Shown here: positions 40,928-49,538 of the stretch, one piece after another
How the letters are laid out: the number at the start of each line of letters is the position of its first letter
Position numbering within the stretch: position 1 is the stretch's first letter
Source of the DNA: UMGS1908 sp045655005
GTDB lineage: Bacteria > Bacillota > Clostridia > Christensenellales > UBA1242
Assembly: GCA_045655005.1 (NCBI GenBank)
Contig: JAZOOJ010000006.1
Location: 62,001 to 126,000, forward strand
DNA: 64,000 nt
Direction of reading: 5' to 3'
Program-made: the position numbers and the translations under genes
The notes under the pieces: model-generated
Databases searched by the model: none
What the model saw: only the letters and a program-made list of their open reading frames with translations
What the model was told of the DNA's origin: nothing

Positions 40928-42832
40928 ATGGATCTAAATCAATTTTATAATCTAAGTGAAAATGAATTATTGACAGTTTTAATGAAACTTAAAGATGAGA
41001 TGGGTGAAAATTTTAATAAACATATAGAAAAGCTTATTCACGAAAAATTAAGAGATTACCAAAACATCTTAAATTTTTATTATGATGTTGGCTATGGCGA
41101 AGGAAGTAATGAAGATTATATGTATTTCAAAAATCAACTTGAAAATGTCTTGCCGAACTTATTAAAACTTATTAATGTTGCAAGCAAGGTTGGTGTTTTT
41201 GTTGGCGACATTTTTGAAGAATTGGTAGACAATGAGCTTTCATTTGAGGAATCACTAAATATTGATTTTAAGAAGAAATCAGTATTAAGTAAGGAACTAT
41301 ATAATAAATTTAAAGAGGTTGCACAACAGGTAAAAAATCCAAACGCATTATATTCGCTATATTTTATGACTGGCGACATCGATTACTTGCATAAATGTAT
41401 TGACGTTTGTTCATTTGAGCAGTTGATTAAATTATTTGGTTTATTCAAAGAAGGCAAAGGCGAAAATGAGGTTATTATTACCAACAAGCCTAATAGGGCA
41501 TCAAACAGATTAACAATTTCAGACTATCCTCTCTATGTACTAGAAGGCAGAAACTTTGATGATATGTATGAGTTATTAATAAGACGAATGGTACAAAATG
41601 CAAGTAAAGAAGAATTACAAAAATATTATAGGTATGATTCAAGTCTAGATTTTAATATATTTGATATTTTAGTTGATGCTTGGAGAATTGGAGTTTTTAA
41701 CAACGCAGATGAGTTCGCAAGATATGCTCTTGATAAACACTATTATCCAATAATTTTTGCCAAAGAGATGCAAGAAGAAGAGCTTTTCTTGGATTTTACA
41801 AGCGATGAAATATTGCTGGAAATTCTAGAATTAATTAATACTGATAAAGAAAAGTGTTTAACAGAAAATGATAGTCAAGGTTTATTTTATTTAATAGAGC
41901 AAGAAATACAAGCGTTCTTAGCATTAGACAATCCAAACATTAAGGGTGCTGATGTAGTGCTATCTAGGTTTAATACAAAGAAGCATTTATATTCTTGGAT
42001 GCCAATAGCAAAAAGGTTGCTTGATTGCGAAAATGTAAACGCAGAGTTGTTTAAGTCTTGGGTGCAGGAATTTTTCAAAAATGATGAATTTTTCAAGAAA
42101 TATTCTTTCGTAGGGAAGGAAGATTTTTGGGATTTCATCGCAAAAATTCCAGAAACTTTGCAAGAAGAAAAACAAGCGTTACAAATGTGGCGTTATTGTA
42201 GAGATAATTTACCAACACAAATACAACATTATAAAAACACATTACATCGTGAGATGGCATTTTATAATAAAACAGGATATCTTAAAACCCGTATAATAGT
42301 ATATCAAATTGGAGAGGAATATCTTTTGCAAGGTAATGATGGAATACGACGTAGATACAGAGATATATGTGGTGTAAGATTTCCAGTCGAAATTTCTAGT
42401 GGGTTGCCTTGGAGCGAAAGTGATTTTCATGAGATGGAAGATTTACACCATTGGCATTGCGAAGTAGATGGTAATACACGTCATATGGAAGATTTTACGA
42501 TATATGTTTGGTGTGTTGAAAATAAAGATGGAACAATGGAGGCTGTTCATAAAGTCGGTCTAAATAACAGTCAAGGGGAAGCACATTCAATTGATCAACT
42601 TTATAGAGAGTTTAATGACGAGTATGTAATTTATCTTAACAAGTTTATAGAAAGAGCAAACGATTTAACTAATGCTTTTAATCAAATTGTGTCAAGTTAC
42701 TTATTAAATGCTCAGTATGATAGAAATTTATTGCAAAAATTTGAAGAATTAAGAAAGCGTTTGTTTATTTGTGAGGCTAAACTTAAAGGTCAAAATATTG
42801 AAAATACAGAGCAGACAAGTGGAGAAAATTAA
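40928..42832 (+). CDS. Unrecognised 634-aa protein, third gene of unknown operon
   Basis: A large, mostly helical, acidic protein with no membrane segments. Residues 1-440 look like helical repeats. After about 470 a more compact region appears: YQIGEEYLLQGNDGIRRRYRD, then a His/aromatic-rich block DLHHWHCEVDGN and HMEDFTIYVWCVE, and a final coiled segment. The His-rich block could bind metal, but no known motif is complete. I chose ATG 40928 over GTG 40919, which sits on the AAGGGTG ribosome-binding site. No terminator is visible after it; the trpS promoter begins 18 bases downstream. Confidence 0.65.
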   Translation: MDLNQFYNLSENELLTVLMKLKDEMGENFNKHIEKLIHEKLRDYQNILNFYYDVGYGEGSNEDYMYFKNQLENVLPNLLKLINVASKVGVFVGDIFEELVDNELSFEESLNIDFKKKSVLSKELYNKFKEVAQQVKNPNALYSLYFMTGDIDYLHKCIDVCSFEQLIKLFGLFKEGKGENEVIITNKPNRASNRLTISDYPLYVLEGRNFDDMYELLIRRMVQNASKEELQKYYRYDSSLDFNIFDILVDAWRIGVFNNADEFARYALDKHYYPIIFAKEMQEEELFLDFTSDEILLEILELINTDKEKCLTENDSQGLFYLIEQEIQAFLALDNPNIKGADVVLSRFNTKKHLYSWMPIAKRLLDCENVNAELFKSWVQEFFKNDEFFKKYSFVGKEDFWDFIAKIPETLQEEKQALQMWRYCRDNLPTQIQHYKNTLHREMAFYNKTGYLKTRIIVYQIGEEYLLQGNDGIRRRYRDICGVRFPVEISSGLPWSESDFHEMEDLHHWHCEVDGNTRHMEDFTIYVWCVENKDGTMEAVHKVGLNNSQGEAHSIDQLYREFNDEYVIYLNKFIERANDLTNAFNQIVSSYLLNAQYDRNLLQKFEELRKRLFICEAKLKGQNIENTEQTSGEN

Positions 42833-42850
42833 AAAACAAAATAAGAATTA

Positions 42851-42879
42851 TTGACTTTAGTTGAACAATAGTATATACT
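42851..42879 (+). promoter_or_regulatory. Promoter of the trpS leader
   Basis: TTGACT (42851-42856), 17-base spacer, TATACT (42874-42879). Transcription would begin about 42886, upstream of the leader peptide. Confidence 0.75.
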
Positions 42880-42908
42880 AAAATCAATAATAGGAAAGGA
42901 GAGATTAT

Positions 42909-42941
42909 ATGTTTAATTCATTTATGTGGTGGCGTAGATAA
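42909..42941 (+). CDS. trpS leader peptide with tandem Trp codons
   Basis: A ten-codon reading frame, MFNSFMWWRR, with two adjacent TGG codons (42927-42932) and its own AAAGGAGAG ribosome-binding site. It lies between the trpS promoter and a set of alternative hairpins ending in a terminator. Trp is the rarest residue, and a Trp pair in a tiny translated leader before Trp-tRNA synthetase is the hallmark of ribosome-mediated attenuation. Confidence 0.85.
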   Translation: MFNSFMWWRR

Positions 42942-42944
42942 TTT

Positions 42945-43094
42945 AGCGTTCGCAAAAGACTAATATGTTTTGTGAATGCTTTTTATTGCGTCGCAAAACA
43001 TATAAATGGATTAAATATTTTTAATATGAATAAAATCTAAAACCCGTTGGTATGTTTTGTTTAATCAAACTTTCAACGGGTTTATTATATTTTA
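42945..43094 (+). promoter_or_regulatory. trpS transcription attenuator with competing hairpins
   Basis: Segment A (42945-42957) pairs with B (42968-42980): 13 bp, two G-U. B (42963-42975, AUAUGUUUUGUGA) pairs instead with C (42991-43003): 13 bp, one G-U. C pairs alternatively with D (43051-43059, UAUGUUUUG), a near copy of B. The terminator stem is AAACCCGUUG (43040-43049) with CAACGGGUUU (43074-43083), followed by a T-rich run; D lies inside it, so C:D would hinder it. Consistent model: a ribosome waiting at the Trp codons leaves A free, A:B forms, C is released to pair with D, and transcription continues; without a stall, B:C forms and the terminator closes. A:B is itself followed by T5 and might also terminate, so the logic needs testing. 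Confidence 0.8.
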
Positions 43095-43107
43095 GGAGAT
43101 TTTAAGT

Positions 43108-44097
43108 ATGAAAAAAACTATGCTAACTGGTGTAAGACCAAGTGGGAACTTAACATTGGGAAATTATTTAGGGGCAATTAAAAATTTTGTTGATAAGCAA
43201 GATGAGTATGATAGTTACATTTTTCTTGCGGATTTGCACGCAATTACAAGTTATATTGAACCTCAAAAATTAAAAGATTCAGTATATAAATCTATTGCTA
43301 TGTATTTGGCTTGTGGAGTAAATCCAGAAAAAACTATTATTTTTAAACAAAGCGATGTTTTAGAACATGGAACGCTGGGGTTTATAATGACATTTCAAAC
43401 AAAAATGGGCGAACTGTCAAGAATGACGCAATTTAAGTCTAAGGCAAATAACAGTGGCAAAGAGGGGGTTGATACTGGGCTGTTTGTATATCCAACATTG
43501 ATGGTCGCAGATATTTTATTGTATAACACATCAATTGTGCCTGTTGGAAAAGACCAACAGCAACACGTTGAATTAACACGTGATTTGGCTGAACGATTTA
43601 ATAAAAGGTACGGAGAAACTTTTGTGATGCCAGACGTATACGTGGCACCTGTCGGCAATAAAATTTTAAATCTGCAAAACCCATCAGAAAAAATGAACAA
43701 ATCCGATAGTGGAGATAATAAGGGAACGATATTTTTATTAGACGATATTGAAGTTGCAAAGAAGAAAATAATGTCAGCAAAAACAGATTGCTTTAATAGG
43801 GTTCGCTTTGATGAAGAAAATCAACCAGGCATATCAAACCTTATGAGTATATTAAGCAAAATAACTAATGAAAGTTTTGAAAGTATTGAAAAAAGGTATG
43901 AAAATAAAGGCTATGGTGAATTTAAAAAAGAAGTTGCAGAAGTTGTCGCAAATTTGCTAACCGGTATTCAAAATAAATATCATAAATATGACGATAAGGA
44001 AATATTAAATAGTATATTAAGCAAAGGAGCAAAAGATGCTCAGTGTGTTGCCAATAAAACCTTACAAAGGGCGACAAAAGCCTTGGGACTAAATTAA
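43108..44097 (+). CDS. trpS: Tryptophanyl-tRNA synthetase
   Basis: A 329-aa class I synthetase: TGVRPSGNLTLGNYLGAI carries the HIGH equivalent (GNYLG), FVYPTLMVADILLY, GKDQQQHVELTRDLA for Trp recognition and KMNKSDSGD as the KMSKS loop. It charges tRNA(Trp). It has its own promoter and a leader-peptide attenuator, no T-box. ATG follows TAGGAGA. A terminator between it and the convergent peptidase gene ends the unit. Confidence 0.97.
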   Translation: MKKTMLTGVRPSGNLTLGNYLGAIKNFVDKQDEYDSYIFLADLHAITSYIEPQKLKDSVYKSIAMYLACGVNPEKTIIFKQSDVLEHGTLGFIMTFQTKMGELSRMTQFKSKANNSGKEGVDTGLFVYPTLMVADILLYNTSIVPVGKDQQQHVELTRDLAERFNKRYGETFVMPDVYVAPVGNKILNLQNPSEKMNKSDSGDNKGTIFLLDDIEVAKKKIMSAKTDCFNRVRFDEENQPGISNLMSILSKITNESFESIEKRYENKGYGEFKKEVAEVVANLLTGIQNKYHKYDDKEILNSILSKGAKDAQCVANKTLQRATKALGLN

Positions 44098-44112
44098 TAT
44101 TTATAAATAAAA

Positions 44113-44143
44113 ACAGTATTATGCAAACTTTGTATAATACTGT
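44113..44143. terminator. Terminator between trpS and the convergent M16 peptidase gene
   Basis: ACAGTATTATGCAAA/TTTGTATAATACTGT, 13-14 bp stem with one G-U pair. The tail is more T-rich on the minus strand, so it probably serves both genes. Confidence 0.75.
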
Positions 44144-44151
44144 AAATAATT

Positions 44152-45453
44152 TTAAAATTCGAATTTAAAAATGTTAGATATTGTTTCATAAGTAGGTAGT
44201 TGTTCTTCGTTAACATCTCCCATAATTACCACGTAAGGGAGATTATTTGAATTAAATATTGTTTTTGCATAGTCTTGCAATTCTTGTTTTTTAATCTTTT
44301 TAATCATTTTAATTGTCTTTTTTGATGTCATTGTTTTTGATAATGATTGATACGTTAAAAAGTGGTTTAAGTTAAACTTTGCACGATTATATTTCATAGA
44401 ACCATGCATCTCGTCGTGTGCATAAATTTCAGAGTTTTTGCTGTTTTTAAAGTCATCGTCAGGTATATCGTTCTTAATTATCGAATCAATACAAGATTTT
44501 AATACTTCAAAGCATCTTTGAATTTTATCTTGACTTGTTGAAATGCTGAAGCCAAATATCGCATCTTTATCGTCAAAGACTGGTATAAATGAGGAAGAGT
44601 TGTAAACTAAACCTTCATTTCTAAGTTTATTGTAGAATTGATTTGTACCATAGTTAAAGTAGTTTGCAAGAATTGTGTCAAGTAATGTTTGTTTTTTATT
44701 TTCTTCGTCAAACTCATATTTAAAACCAATTAATACTCGTGCTTGATTATTCTCGTTGTGGTGAATTATAATGGAGGGTTCTTTGGTTATCTTTATTGGG
44801 TAGAAGTTGTTTTTTAAGCTTTCATTTTTTTGTAAATTAGGAATAAAATACTTATCAACATACTTTTTTAATTTCCTAAACGAAAAATTACCGCAATACG
44901 ATAAAATAAAATTATCTATACAAAAATTTTTGTCTTTGTAATTTATGAGTGTATTTGCGTCAATATTTGCAAGGTCGTCAACAGTACCCAACCTTTGTTC
45001 CAGGGTTAGAGTGTTTGTAAAATGTTTTCCAAATTGTTGTCCGATTTCGTGGTGTAAGTTGTCTATTGCTCTTTTATATTCTTCGGAAATCACGCTTTTT
45101 TCATTTTCTATTAACTCATCATCGCATACAGAGTTTAATAAAATATCTGATGTGACGCTCATTGCTTTATCAAATAATCTGTTTGATTGAGAAAAGTCAA
45201 TTGCGATTAAATTTGTACTTGTGTATGCGTTTAAAGAAGTGATTATACTACGCTCTTTATTTATTTCATCAAGCGTTAAGTTTTTTGTTTTTGTAAACAT
45301 AGTATGCTCAACAAAGTGTGCAACTCCATTTTGTTCATTTTTTATTGAACCACATAAGAAGCCTGCAATAACCGCAGAGTAATTAAGGCGTTTGTCTTTT
45401 TGATAAATTAAAGTTGCTCCATTTGAGTATTTATATATTATTTTTCTTTTCAT
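44152..45453 (-). CDS. M16 family zinc peptidase
   Basis: A 433-aa single-unit M16 peptidase. The inverted zinc motif HFVEH (residues 46-50) is followed about 75 residues later by Glu124/125 in VISEEYKR, as required for the third ligand. The C-terminal half has RVLIGFKYEFDEE and LRNEGLVYNSSSF, the non-catalytic M16 repeat. M16 enzymes cut small peptides or processing intermediates; the substrate here is unknown. It is one of only two minus-strand genes in the window and is not in an operon. ATG behind AGGAGA. Confidence 0.9.
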   Translation of the reverse strand: MKRKIIYKYSNGATLIYQKDKRLNYSAVIAGFLCGSIKNEQNGVAHFVEHTMFTKTKNLTLDEINKERSIITSLNAYTSTNLIAIDFSQSNRLFDKAMSVTSDILLNSVCDDELIENEKSVISEEYKRAIDNLHHEIGQQFGKHFTNTLTLEQRLGTVDDLANIDANTLINYKDKNFCIDNFILSYCGNFSFRKLKKYVDKYFIPNLQKNESLKNNFYPIKITKEPSIIIHHNENNQARVLIGFKYEFDEENKKQTLLDTILANYFNYGTNQFYNKLRNEGLVYNSSSFIPVFDDKDAIFGFSISTSQDKIQRCFEVLKSCIDSIIKNDIPDDDFKNSKNSEIYAHDEMHGSMKYNRAKFNLNHFLTYQSLSKTMTSKKTIKMIKKIKKQELQDYAKTIFNSNNLPYVVIMGDVNEEQLPTYETISNIFKFEF

Positions 45454-45467
45454 TTATTTTCTCCTAT

Positions 45468-45504
45468 ATGTACATTATAAAGTGTACCATTAGGGTAAAG
45501 TCAA
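45468..45504 (-). promoter_or_regulatory. Promoter of the M16 peptidase gene, overlapping a palindrome
   Basis: On the minus strand TTGACT (45504-45499), 19-base spacer, TATAAT (45479-45474). A dyad GTACA/TGTAC lies on either side of the -10, suggesting an operator, but this is inference. Confidence 0.5.
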
Positions 45505-45531
45505 TAGGAAAAAGAAAAATAAAATAAACGC

Positions 45532-45559
45532 TTGCTAAAAATATTAACTGTGATATAAT
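45532..45559 (+). promoter_or_regulatory. Promoter of the 45607 gene
   Basis: TTGCTA (45532-45537), 16-base spacer, TATAAT (45554-45559) with TGA extended -10; divergent from the M16 peptidase promoter. Confidence 0.7.
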
Positions 45560-45606
45560 TAAAACGTTGGTAGAAATAATAGATTTTCAATTTTTAGGTA
45601 AATAAA

Positions 45607-46224
45607 ATGGAAGAAATACAAAAGAGGATTGATTACATTATAAATTACGTCATACAAAAAGAGTTGAAGACGGGGAAATTATTAGAAGATGCTAAACGTA
45701 AATATACCCACGGCTATTGTATGAGCCTTGCGACATTAATCAAAGCACAATTCTTAGATAATGAAAATGTACGTATGTTTGAGTTTGGAAGAACTTATCG
45801 AAAGATTGAAACGTCCTGTCAATACAAATGGAAAGGTCAAGTTTGGCATATCTGTATTGTTGTTGGAGATGTCGATGAACTTGGCAGGCCCGTTTCAGAT
45901 GCTATAGTCTTTGATATAAATGGAGCAAAACTATTTAAAGATATGCCTGAGTATTTAACCGAACAATATCCAAATCCATTTGACTGTAACTACACTGAGG
46001 ATAATGTGTTTGCGCTAGATCACAAAAAGTATGTAATAGAAGATAGTGTTGAACCAGCAGAGATGAAAAAGTACGAAATTTTAAGGGAAGAAGAAGGCGT
46101 CATTGAAGAATGTTATTATGAGTTTTTAGATGAGATAAGAAGAGATGAAACGCATAAACCCACACCATTTTTTGCTTTACTTTCTGAACAATCGCAAGTA
46201 CAAGAATGTGGAGAAATTGAATGA
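45607..46224 (+). CDS. Unrecognised 205-aa protein, possible Cys-His-Asp hydrolase fold
   Basis: No signal or membrane segment. The order YTHGYCMSLATLIKA, then QVWHICIVVGD, then AIVFDINGAKLF places a Cys at a helix start, a His in a following strand and an Asp in the next strand. This resembles papain/transglutaminase-like or NlpC/P60-like cores, but overall similarity is not evident to me, so catalysis is a guess. It overlaps the metallophosphoesterase gene downstream by ATGA and probably forms an operon with it. Confidence 0.6.
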   Translation: MEEIQKRIDYIINYVIQKELKTGKLLEDAKRKYTHGYCMSLATLIKAQFLDNENVRMFEFGRTYRKIETSCQYKWKGQVWHICIVVGDVDELGRPVSDAIVFDINGAKLFKDMPEYLTEQYPNPFDCNYTEDNVFALDHKKYVIEDSVEPAEMKKYEILREEEGVIEECYYEFLDEIRRDETHKPTPFFALLSEQSQVQECGEIE

Positions 46225-46664
46225 GAATTTTAGTTTTAAGTGATAGCCACGGAAGAGTTGGTTTAATCCAAGATTTAATTGAGAAGGAGAATTTTGATAA
46301 GGCAATTTTTCTTGGAGATGGATTAAAAGATTTTGAATATATTGATGACGAAAGGTTCATCAAACTTGCGGGGAATTGTGATTGGTTCTCTGATGAGTCA
46401 AAAGAATTTCAGTTAAATCTTGACAAGGTGAAAGTTTTTGCGACTCACGGACATTTGTATAAAGTAAAACTAGGGCTTGGAAGCTTATTGAAATATGCGA
46501 AAGATAAAAATTTCAATTTAGTGTTGTATGGGCATACGCATACTCAAAAGGAAGAAGTGATAGATAAAATCTGTTTTGTAAATCCTGGAAGTATTGCAAA
46601 TGGTAAATACGCAATGATTGAAATAGTGGATAATGAAATAAAAATTAAACTTAAATCTATTTAA
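46221..46664 (+). CDS. YfcE/MJ0936-type metallophosphoesterase
   Basis: A 147-aa calcineurin-like phosphodiesterase. Metal-site motifs are all present: LVLSDSHGR, AIFLGDGLKDF (GD), GNCDW (GNCD), ATHGHLY and YGHTHTQ (GHTH), with FVNPGSIA at the end. Such enzymes hydrolyse phosphodiesters in vitro; the native substrate is usually unknown. Coupled to the gene upstream by a four-base overlap. Confidence 0.9.
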   Translation: MRILVLSDSHGRVGLIQDLIEKENFDKAIFLGDGLKDFEYIDDERFIKLAGNCDWFSDESKEFQLNLDKVKVFATHGHLYKVKLGLGSLLKYAKDKNFNLVLYGHTHTQKEEVIDKICFVNPGSIANGKYAMIEIVDNEIKIKLKSI

Positions 46665-46689
46665 TATAATGAAAAATTAAAATATATGT

Positions 46690-46717
46690 TTGATTTTGGT
46701 TTAAATAGTGTTATAAT
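46690..46717 (+). promoter_or_regulatory. Promoter of the argS-queH operon
   Basis: TTGATT (46690-46695), 16-base spacer, TATAAT (46712-46717) with TGT extended -10. Confidence 0.65.
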
Positions 46718-46746
46718 ATGAAAAACAATTGAAGAAAAGGTGTTTT

Positions 46747-48549
46747 ATGAAGGGATTTAATAGTGTACATGAATATTTAAGCGATGCAATTAAAAGTTCG
46801 CTAAGGTTTTGTAGTTTTGAAGTTGATAATATGAATTTGGTGTCAAATTCGGCACGTCCAGAAATTGCTGATTTTCAAAGCAATATTTGTTTTGCGTTAG
46901 CAAAAAAATGCGGAGTGCCTCCAATGGAAGTCGCAGATAAAGTTGTAAACAATATAAGGGGTGACGTGAAGAAATTTTTTGATATTGAAATTGTAACCCC
47001 TGCGTTTATTAATTTTAAGTTTACAGAAGAAGGGTTAATTGAAATTGCAAACAATCTTTTGTCTGATCCTAATTATGGAATAGATACAGCAAAGGGTGTT
47101 AATAAGACCATAGTGCTTGATTATGGTGGGGCAAACGTTGCGAAGGAACTTCATATGGGGCATTTAAGGTCGCCAATTATAGGTGAAGCAATCAGAAGGC
47201 TTTATAAATTATTTGGTTACCATACAGTTGGGGATGTCCACTTGGGGGATTGGGGTCTTCAGATGGGTTTAGTAATGGCAATGCTTGAAGAAAAAGGCAT
47301 GACAGATTATTATATTGGCAAAAGCAATGTTAAACCTGAAATAACCCTAGAATTTTTGAATGAGAATTATCCATTTGCAAGTAAAAGAAGTAAAACTGAT
47401 GCTGAATTTAAAGAAAAGGCTGAAACTTTAACTTTAAAACTTCAAAGACTTGAAGAGCCTTATTTTACAATTTGGAAAGATATTAGAGATGTTTCGGTTG
47501 AAGCGATTAAAAGAAATTATGAAAGACTTAATTGCACATTTGATTTGTGGTATGGTGAAAGTGACGCTCAAAAATATATAGACAGAACAGTTAATAGGTT
47601 TATTGAACAAGGTTTAACAAAGGAAAGCGATGGGGCAACAATTGTTGAGGTAAAACGTGAAGGCGAGCATATACCAATTCCAAAGAAAAATCCCGACGAT
47701 CCGAACGAACGTCAATTGTATAAAAATCCAATGCCTCCTGTAATAATTAAAAAGCACAATGGCGGAGATTTGTATGCAACAACAGACATTGCAACCATTA
47801 TGCAAAGGGTAGAAGACTTTGAAAATTTAGAAGAAATTATTTATATTGTTGACAAGCGTCAGGCAGGTCACTTTGAAGGTGTGTTTAGGGCGTCTAAGAT
47901 GTCAGGGATTGCACCAGAGAATTTAAAACTTACACATATTGGCTATGGAACAATGAATGGTAAAGACGGAAAACCATTTAAAACTCGTGATGGTGGTTCA
48001 ATTAAACTTGAAGACATTATTAATCTAGTAAGGTCAAAAGCAGAAGAAAAACTAAAGCAAAATGGAACAGAAATGGCGGGTCAAGATATTGCTTTACAAA
48101 TTGGTGTTTCCGCAATGAAGTTTGGAGATTTATCAAATGAAGTTTCAAGAGATTATATTTTTGACCTTGACAATTTCTTATCTTTTGAGGGTAAAACTGG
48201 TCCATATCTTCAATACACCGCAGTAAGAATACAATCTATTTTAAATAAAGTTGATGAATTTGATGCAAAAATTTGCACATCGTCTGACCTTGAAAAGAAT
48301 ATAATCCTTGAAATTTTGAAATTAATAAATTCATATGCTACGGCTTTAAAAGAGTTGTCGCCAAGTGTTGTTTGTAATGCTCTTTATAATTTGGCAAGTT
48401 CATATGCAACATTTTATAATAATACAAAAATATTAAGCGAAATGGATAATAATAAAAGAAATAGTTATTTAGCATTGTCCAAACTAGTTCTTGATAAATT
48501 AAAACAAGGTTTAGAGATTTTGGCAATTGATGTGCCAGAAAAAATGTAG
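46747..48549 (+). CDS. argS: Arginyl-tRNA synthetase
   Basis: A 600-aa class I synthetase: N-terminal Arg-S domain, VLDYGGANVAKELHMGHLRSP holds the HxGH signature (HMGH), GDVHLGDWGLQMGLV, YVVDKRQAGHF-like IYIVDKRQAGHF, and a helical C-terminal anticodon-binding domain (FEGKTGPYLQYTAVRI). It charges tRNA(Arg). ATG 46747 follows AAAAGGTG; the in-frame TTG 46729 is upstream of that site and would add an atypical stretch. The leader is short, with no T-box. It heads an operon that runs to the Mrr-like gene. Confidence 0.96.
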   Translation: MKGFNSVHEYLSDAIKSSLRFCSFEVDNMNLVSNSARPEIADFQSNICFALAKKCGVPPMEVADKVVNNIRGDVKKFFDIEIVTPAFINFKFTEEGLIEIANNLLSDPNYGIDTAKGVNKTIVLDYGGANVAKELHMGHLRSPIIGEAIRRLYKLFGYHTVGDVHLGDWGLQMGLVMAMLEEKGMTDYYIGKSNVKPEITLEFLNENYPFASKRSKTDAEFKEKAETLTLKLQRLEEPYFTIWKDIRDVSVEAIKRNYERLNCTFDLWYGESDAQKYIDRTVNRFIEQGLTKESDGATIVEVKREGEHIPIPKKNPDDPNERQLYKNPMPPVIIKKHNGGDLYATTDIATIMQRVEDFENLEEIIYIVDKRQAGHFEGVFRASKMSGIAPENLKLTHIGYGTMNGKDGKPFKTRDGGSIKLEDIINLVRSKAEEKLKQNGTEMAGQDIALQIGVSAMKFGDLSNEVSRDYIFDLDNFLSFEGKTGPYLQYTAVRIQSILNKVDEFDAKICTSSDLEKNIILEILKLINSYATALKELSPSVVCNALYNLASSYATFYNNTKILSEMDNNKRNSYLALSKLVLDKLKQGLEILAIDVPEKM

Positions 48550-48561
48550 GTGGGAAAAATA

Positions 48562-49107
48562 ATGCAAAAACAGAGATTATTATTGCATTGTTGTTGTGCT
48601 CCTTGTGCATCAAGTGTGGTTGAGCGTCTTTTAAAAGAAAATAAATACGAAATAACGATGTATTTTTCGAACTCTAACATATTACCACAAGAGGAATATG
48701 AGAAACGCAAGGCTGAGATGATAAGACTTAATCAAGAGATTTTCACCGACACAAAACTTATTATTGAAGAATATTGTCCAAACGATTATTTTGATGCAAT
48801 AAAAGGTCTTGAAAGCCTTGGAGAAGGTAGCGTTCGGTGTGATGCATGTATTGGGTACCGAATGAAAAACACGGCAAGATACGCAAAGGAAAATCATTTT
48901 GATTTATTTGCAACAACATTGACAGTCAGTCCTCACAAAAATGCAAAAAAAATCAATGAAATAGGTGAGTCCTTATCACAAGAATTTGATGTTGAATATA
49001 TGCCATCGGATTTTAAAAAACAAAATGGTTTTTTGCGTTCGATTGAACTCTGTAAGGAGTATGATATTTATAGACAAAAGTATTGTGGATGCGGGTTAGA
49101 CTTATGA
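48562..49107 (+). CDS. queH: Epoxyqueuosine reductase QueH
   Basis: A 181-aa QueH (formerly DUF208): LLLHCCCAPCAS near the N-terminus, VRCDACIGYRM and the C-terminal YCGCGLDL provide the conserved cysteines for metal/Fe-S binding, and TTLTVSPHKN is the family block. QueH reduces epoxyqueuosine to queuosine in tRNA, the last step of the path whose queA and tgt genes are at the right end of the window. ATG 48562 behind AGGTGGG is preferred over GTG 48550. Confidence 0.93.
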   Translation: MQKQRLLLHCCCAPCASSVVERLLKENKYEITMYFSNSNILPQEEYEKRKAEMIRLNQEIFTDTKLIIEEYCPNDYFDAIKGLESLGEGSVRCDACIGYRMKNTARYAKENHFDLFATTLTVSPHKNAKKINEIGESLSQEFDVEYMPSDFKKQNGFLRSIELCKEYDIYRQKYCGCGLDL

Positions 49108-49538
49108 AGTTTAAAGCAAAAAGAGATTTAATTTATTATTCATTGTATTTATTTAACTTGGTGCTAGGATTTGGTATAATTATTGGACTTCTGCTATTAG
49201 ATGTAAATTTTATGGCAATACTTATAAGTGTATTGCTGGGCGTTGAAATTATTTTAATATCAATATTGTTTTATAATTGTTATTACATTATAAACCAAAA
49301 CGAGATTAAATTAATTATTGGATTTGTATCACTAAATGTAAAATTATGTGATATCCAAAGTTTGACAATTTGTAAAAACTTAGTGTTTTCTTTTGCTCTT
49401 GCAAGAAATAGGATAGAGTTATCTTGGGGAAAAAACAGAAATAAAAAAAGAAATAGAGTTTATGTTTCTCCTAAAAATTCCGAAGAATTTGTTGAGTTAA
49501 TAAGCAGAAGGAGTGGCTTAAAGAATGAAATTAAATAA
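49104..49538 (+). CDS. Small membrane protein with two helices and a bacterial PH-like domain
   Basis: 144 aa. Two hydrophobic helices (about 12-33 and 37-60) are followed by a beta-rich part: YYIINQNEIKLIIGFVSLNVKL, DIQSLTICKNL, RIELSWGK and NRVYVSPKNSEEFVELISRR, the layout of bacterial PH-domain proteins (YyaB-like). Function unknown. Its ATG overlaps the queH stop and its end overlaps the next gene by 14 bases. Confidence 0.7.
   Translation: MKFKAKRDLIYYSLYLFNLVLGFGIIIGLLLLDVNFMAILISVLLGVEIILISILFYNCYYIINQNEIKLIIGFVSLNVKLCDIQSLTICKNLVFSFALARNRIELSWGKNRNKKRNRVYVSPKNSEEFVELISRRSGLKNEIK

Noticed and set aside
39042..42832. Prophage or integrated element next to tRNA-Gly
   Set aside because: No integrase, no repeat of the tRNA 3' end further downstream that I could find, and no phage structural genes.
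42981..43003. Second small leader peptide or small RNA after hairpin A:B
   Set aside because: No start codon with a ribosome-binding site; the segment is better explained as arm C of the attenuator.
42880..43107. T-box riboswitch in front of trpS
   Set aside because: No T-box core (GGUGGNACCGCG-like) and no specifier stem I could identify; the leader instead has a translated Trp-Trp peptide and competing hairpins.
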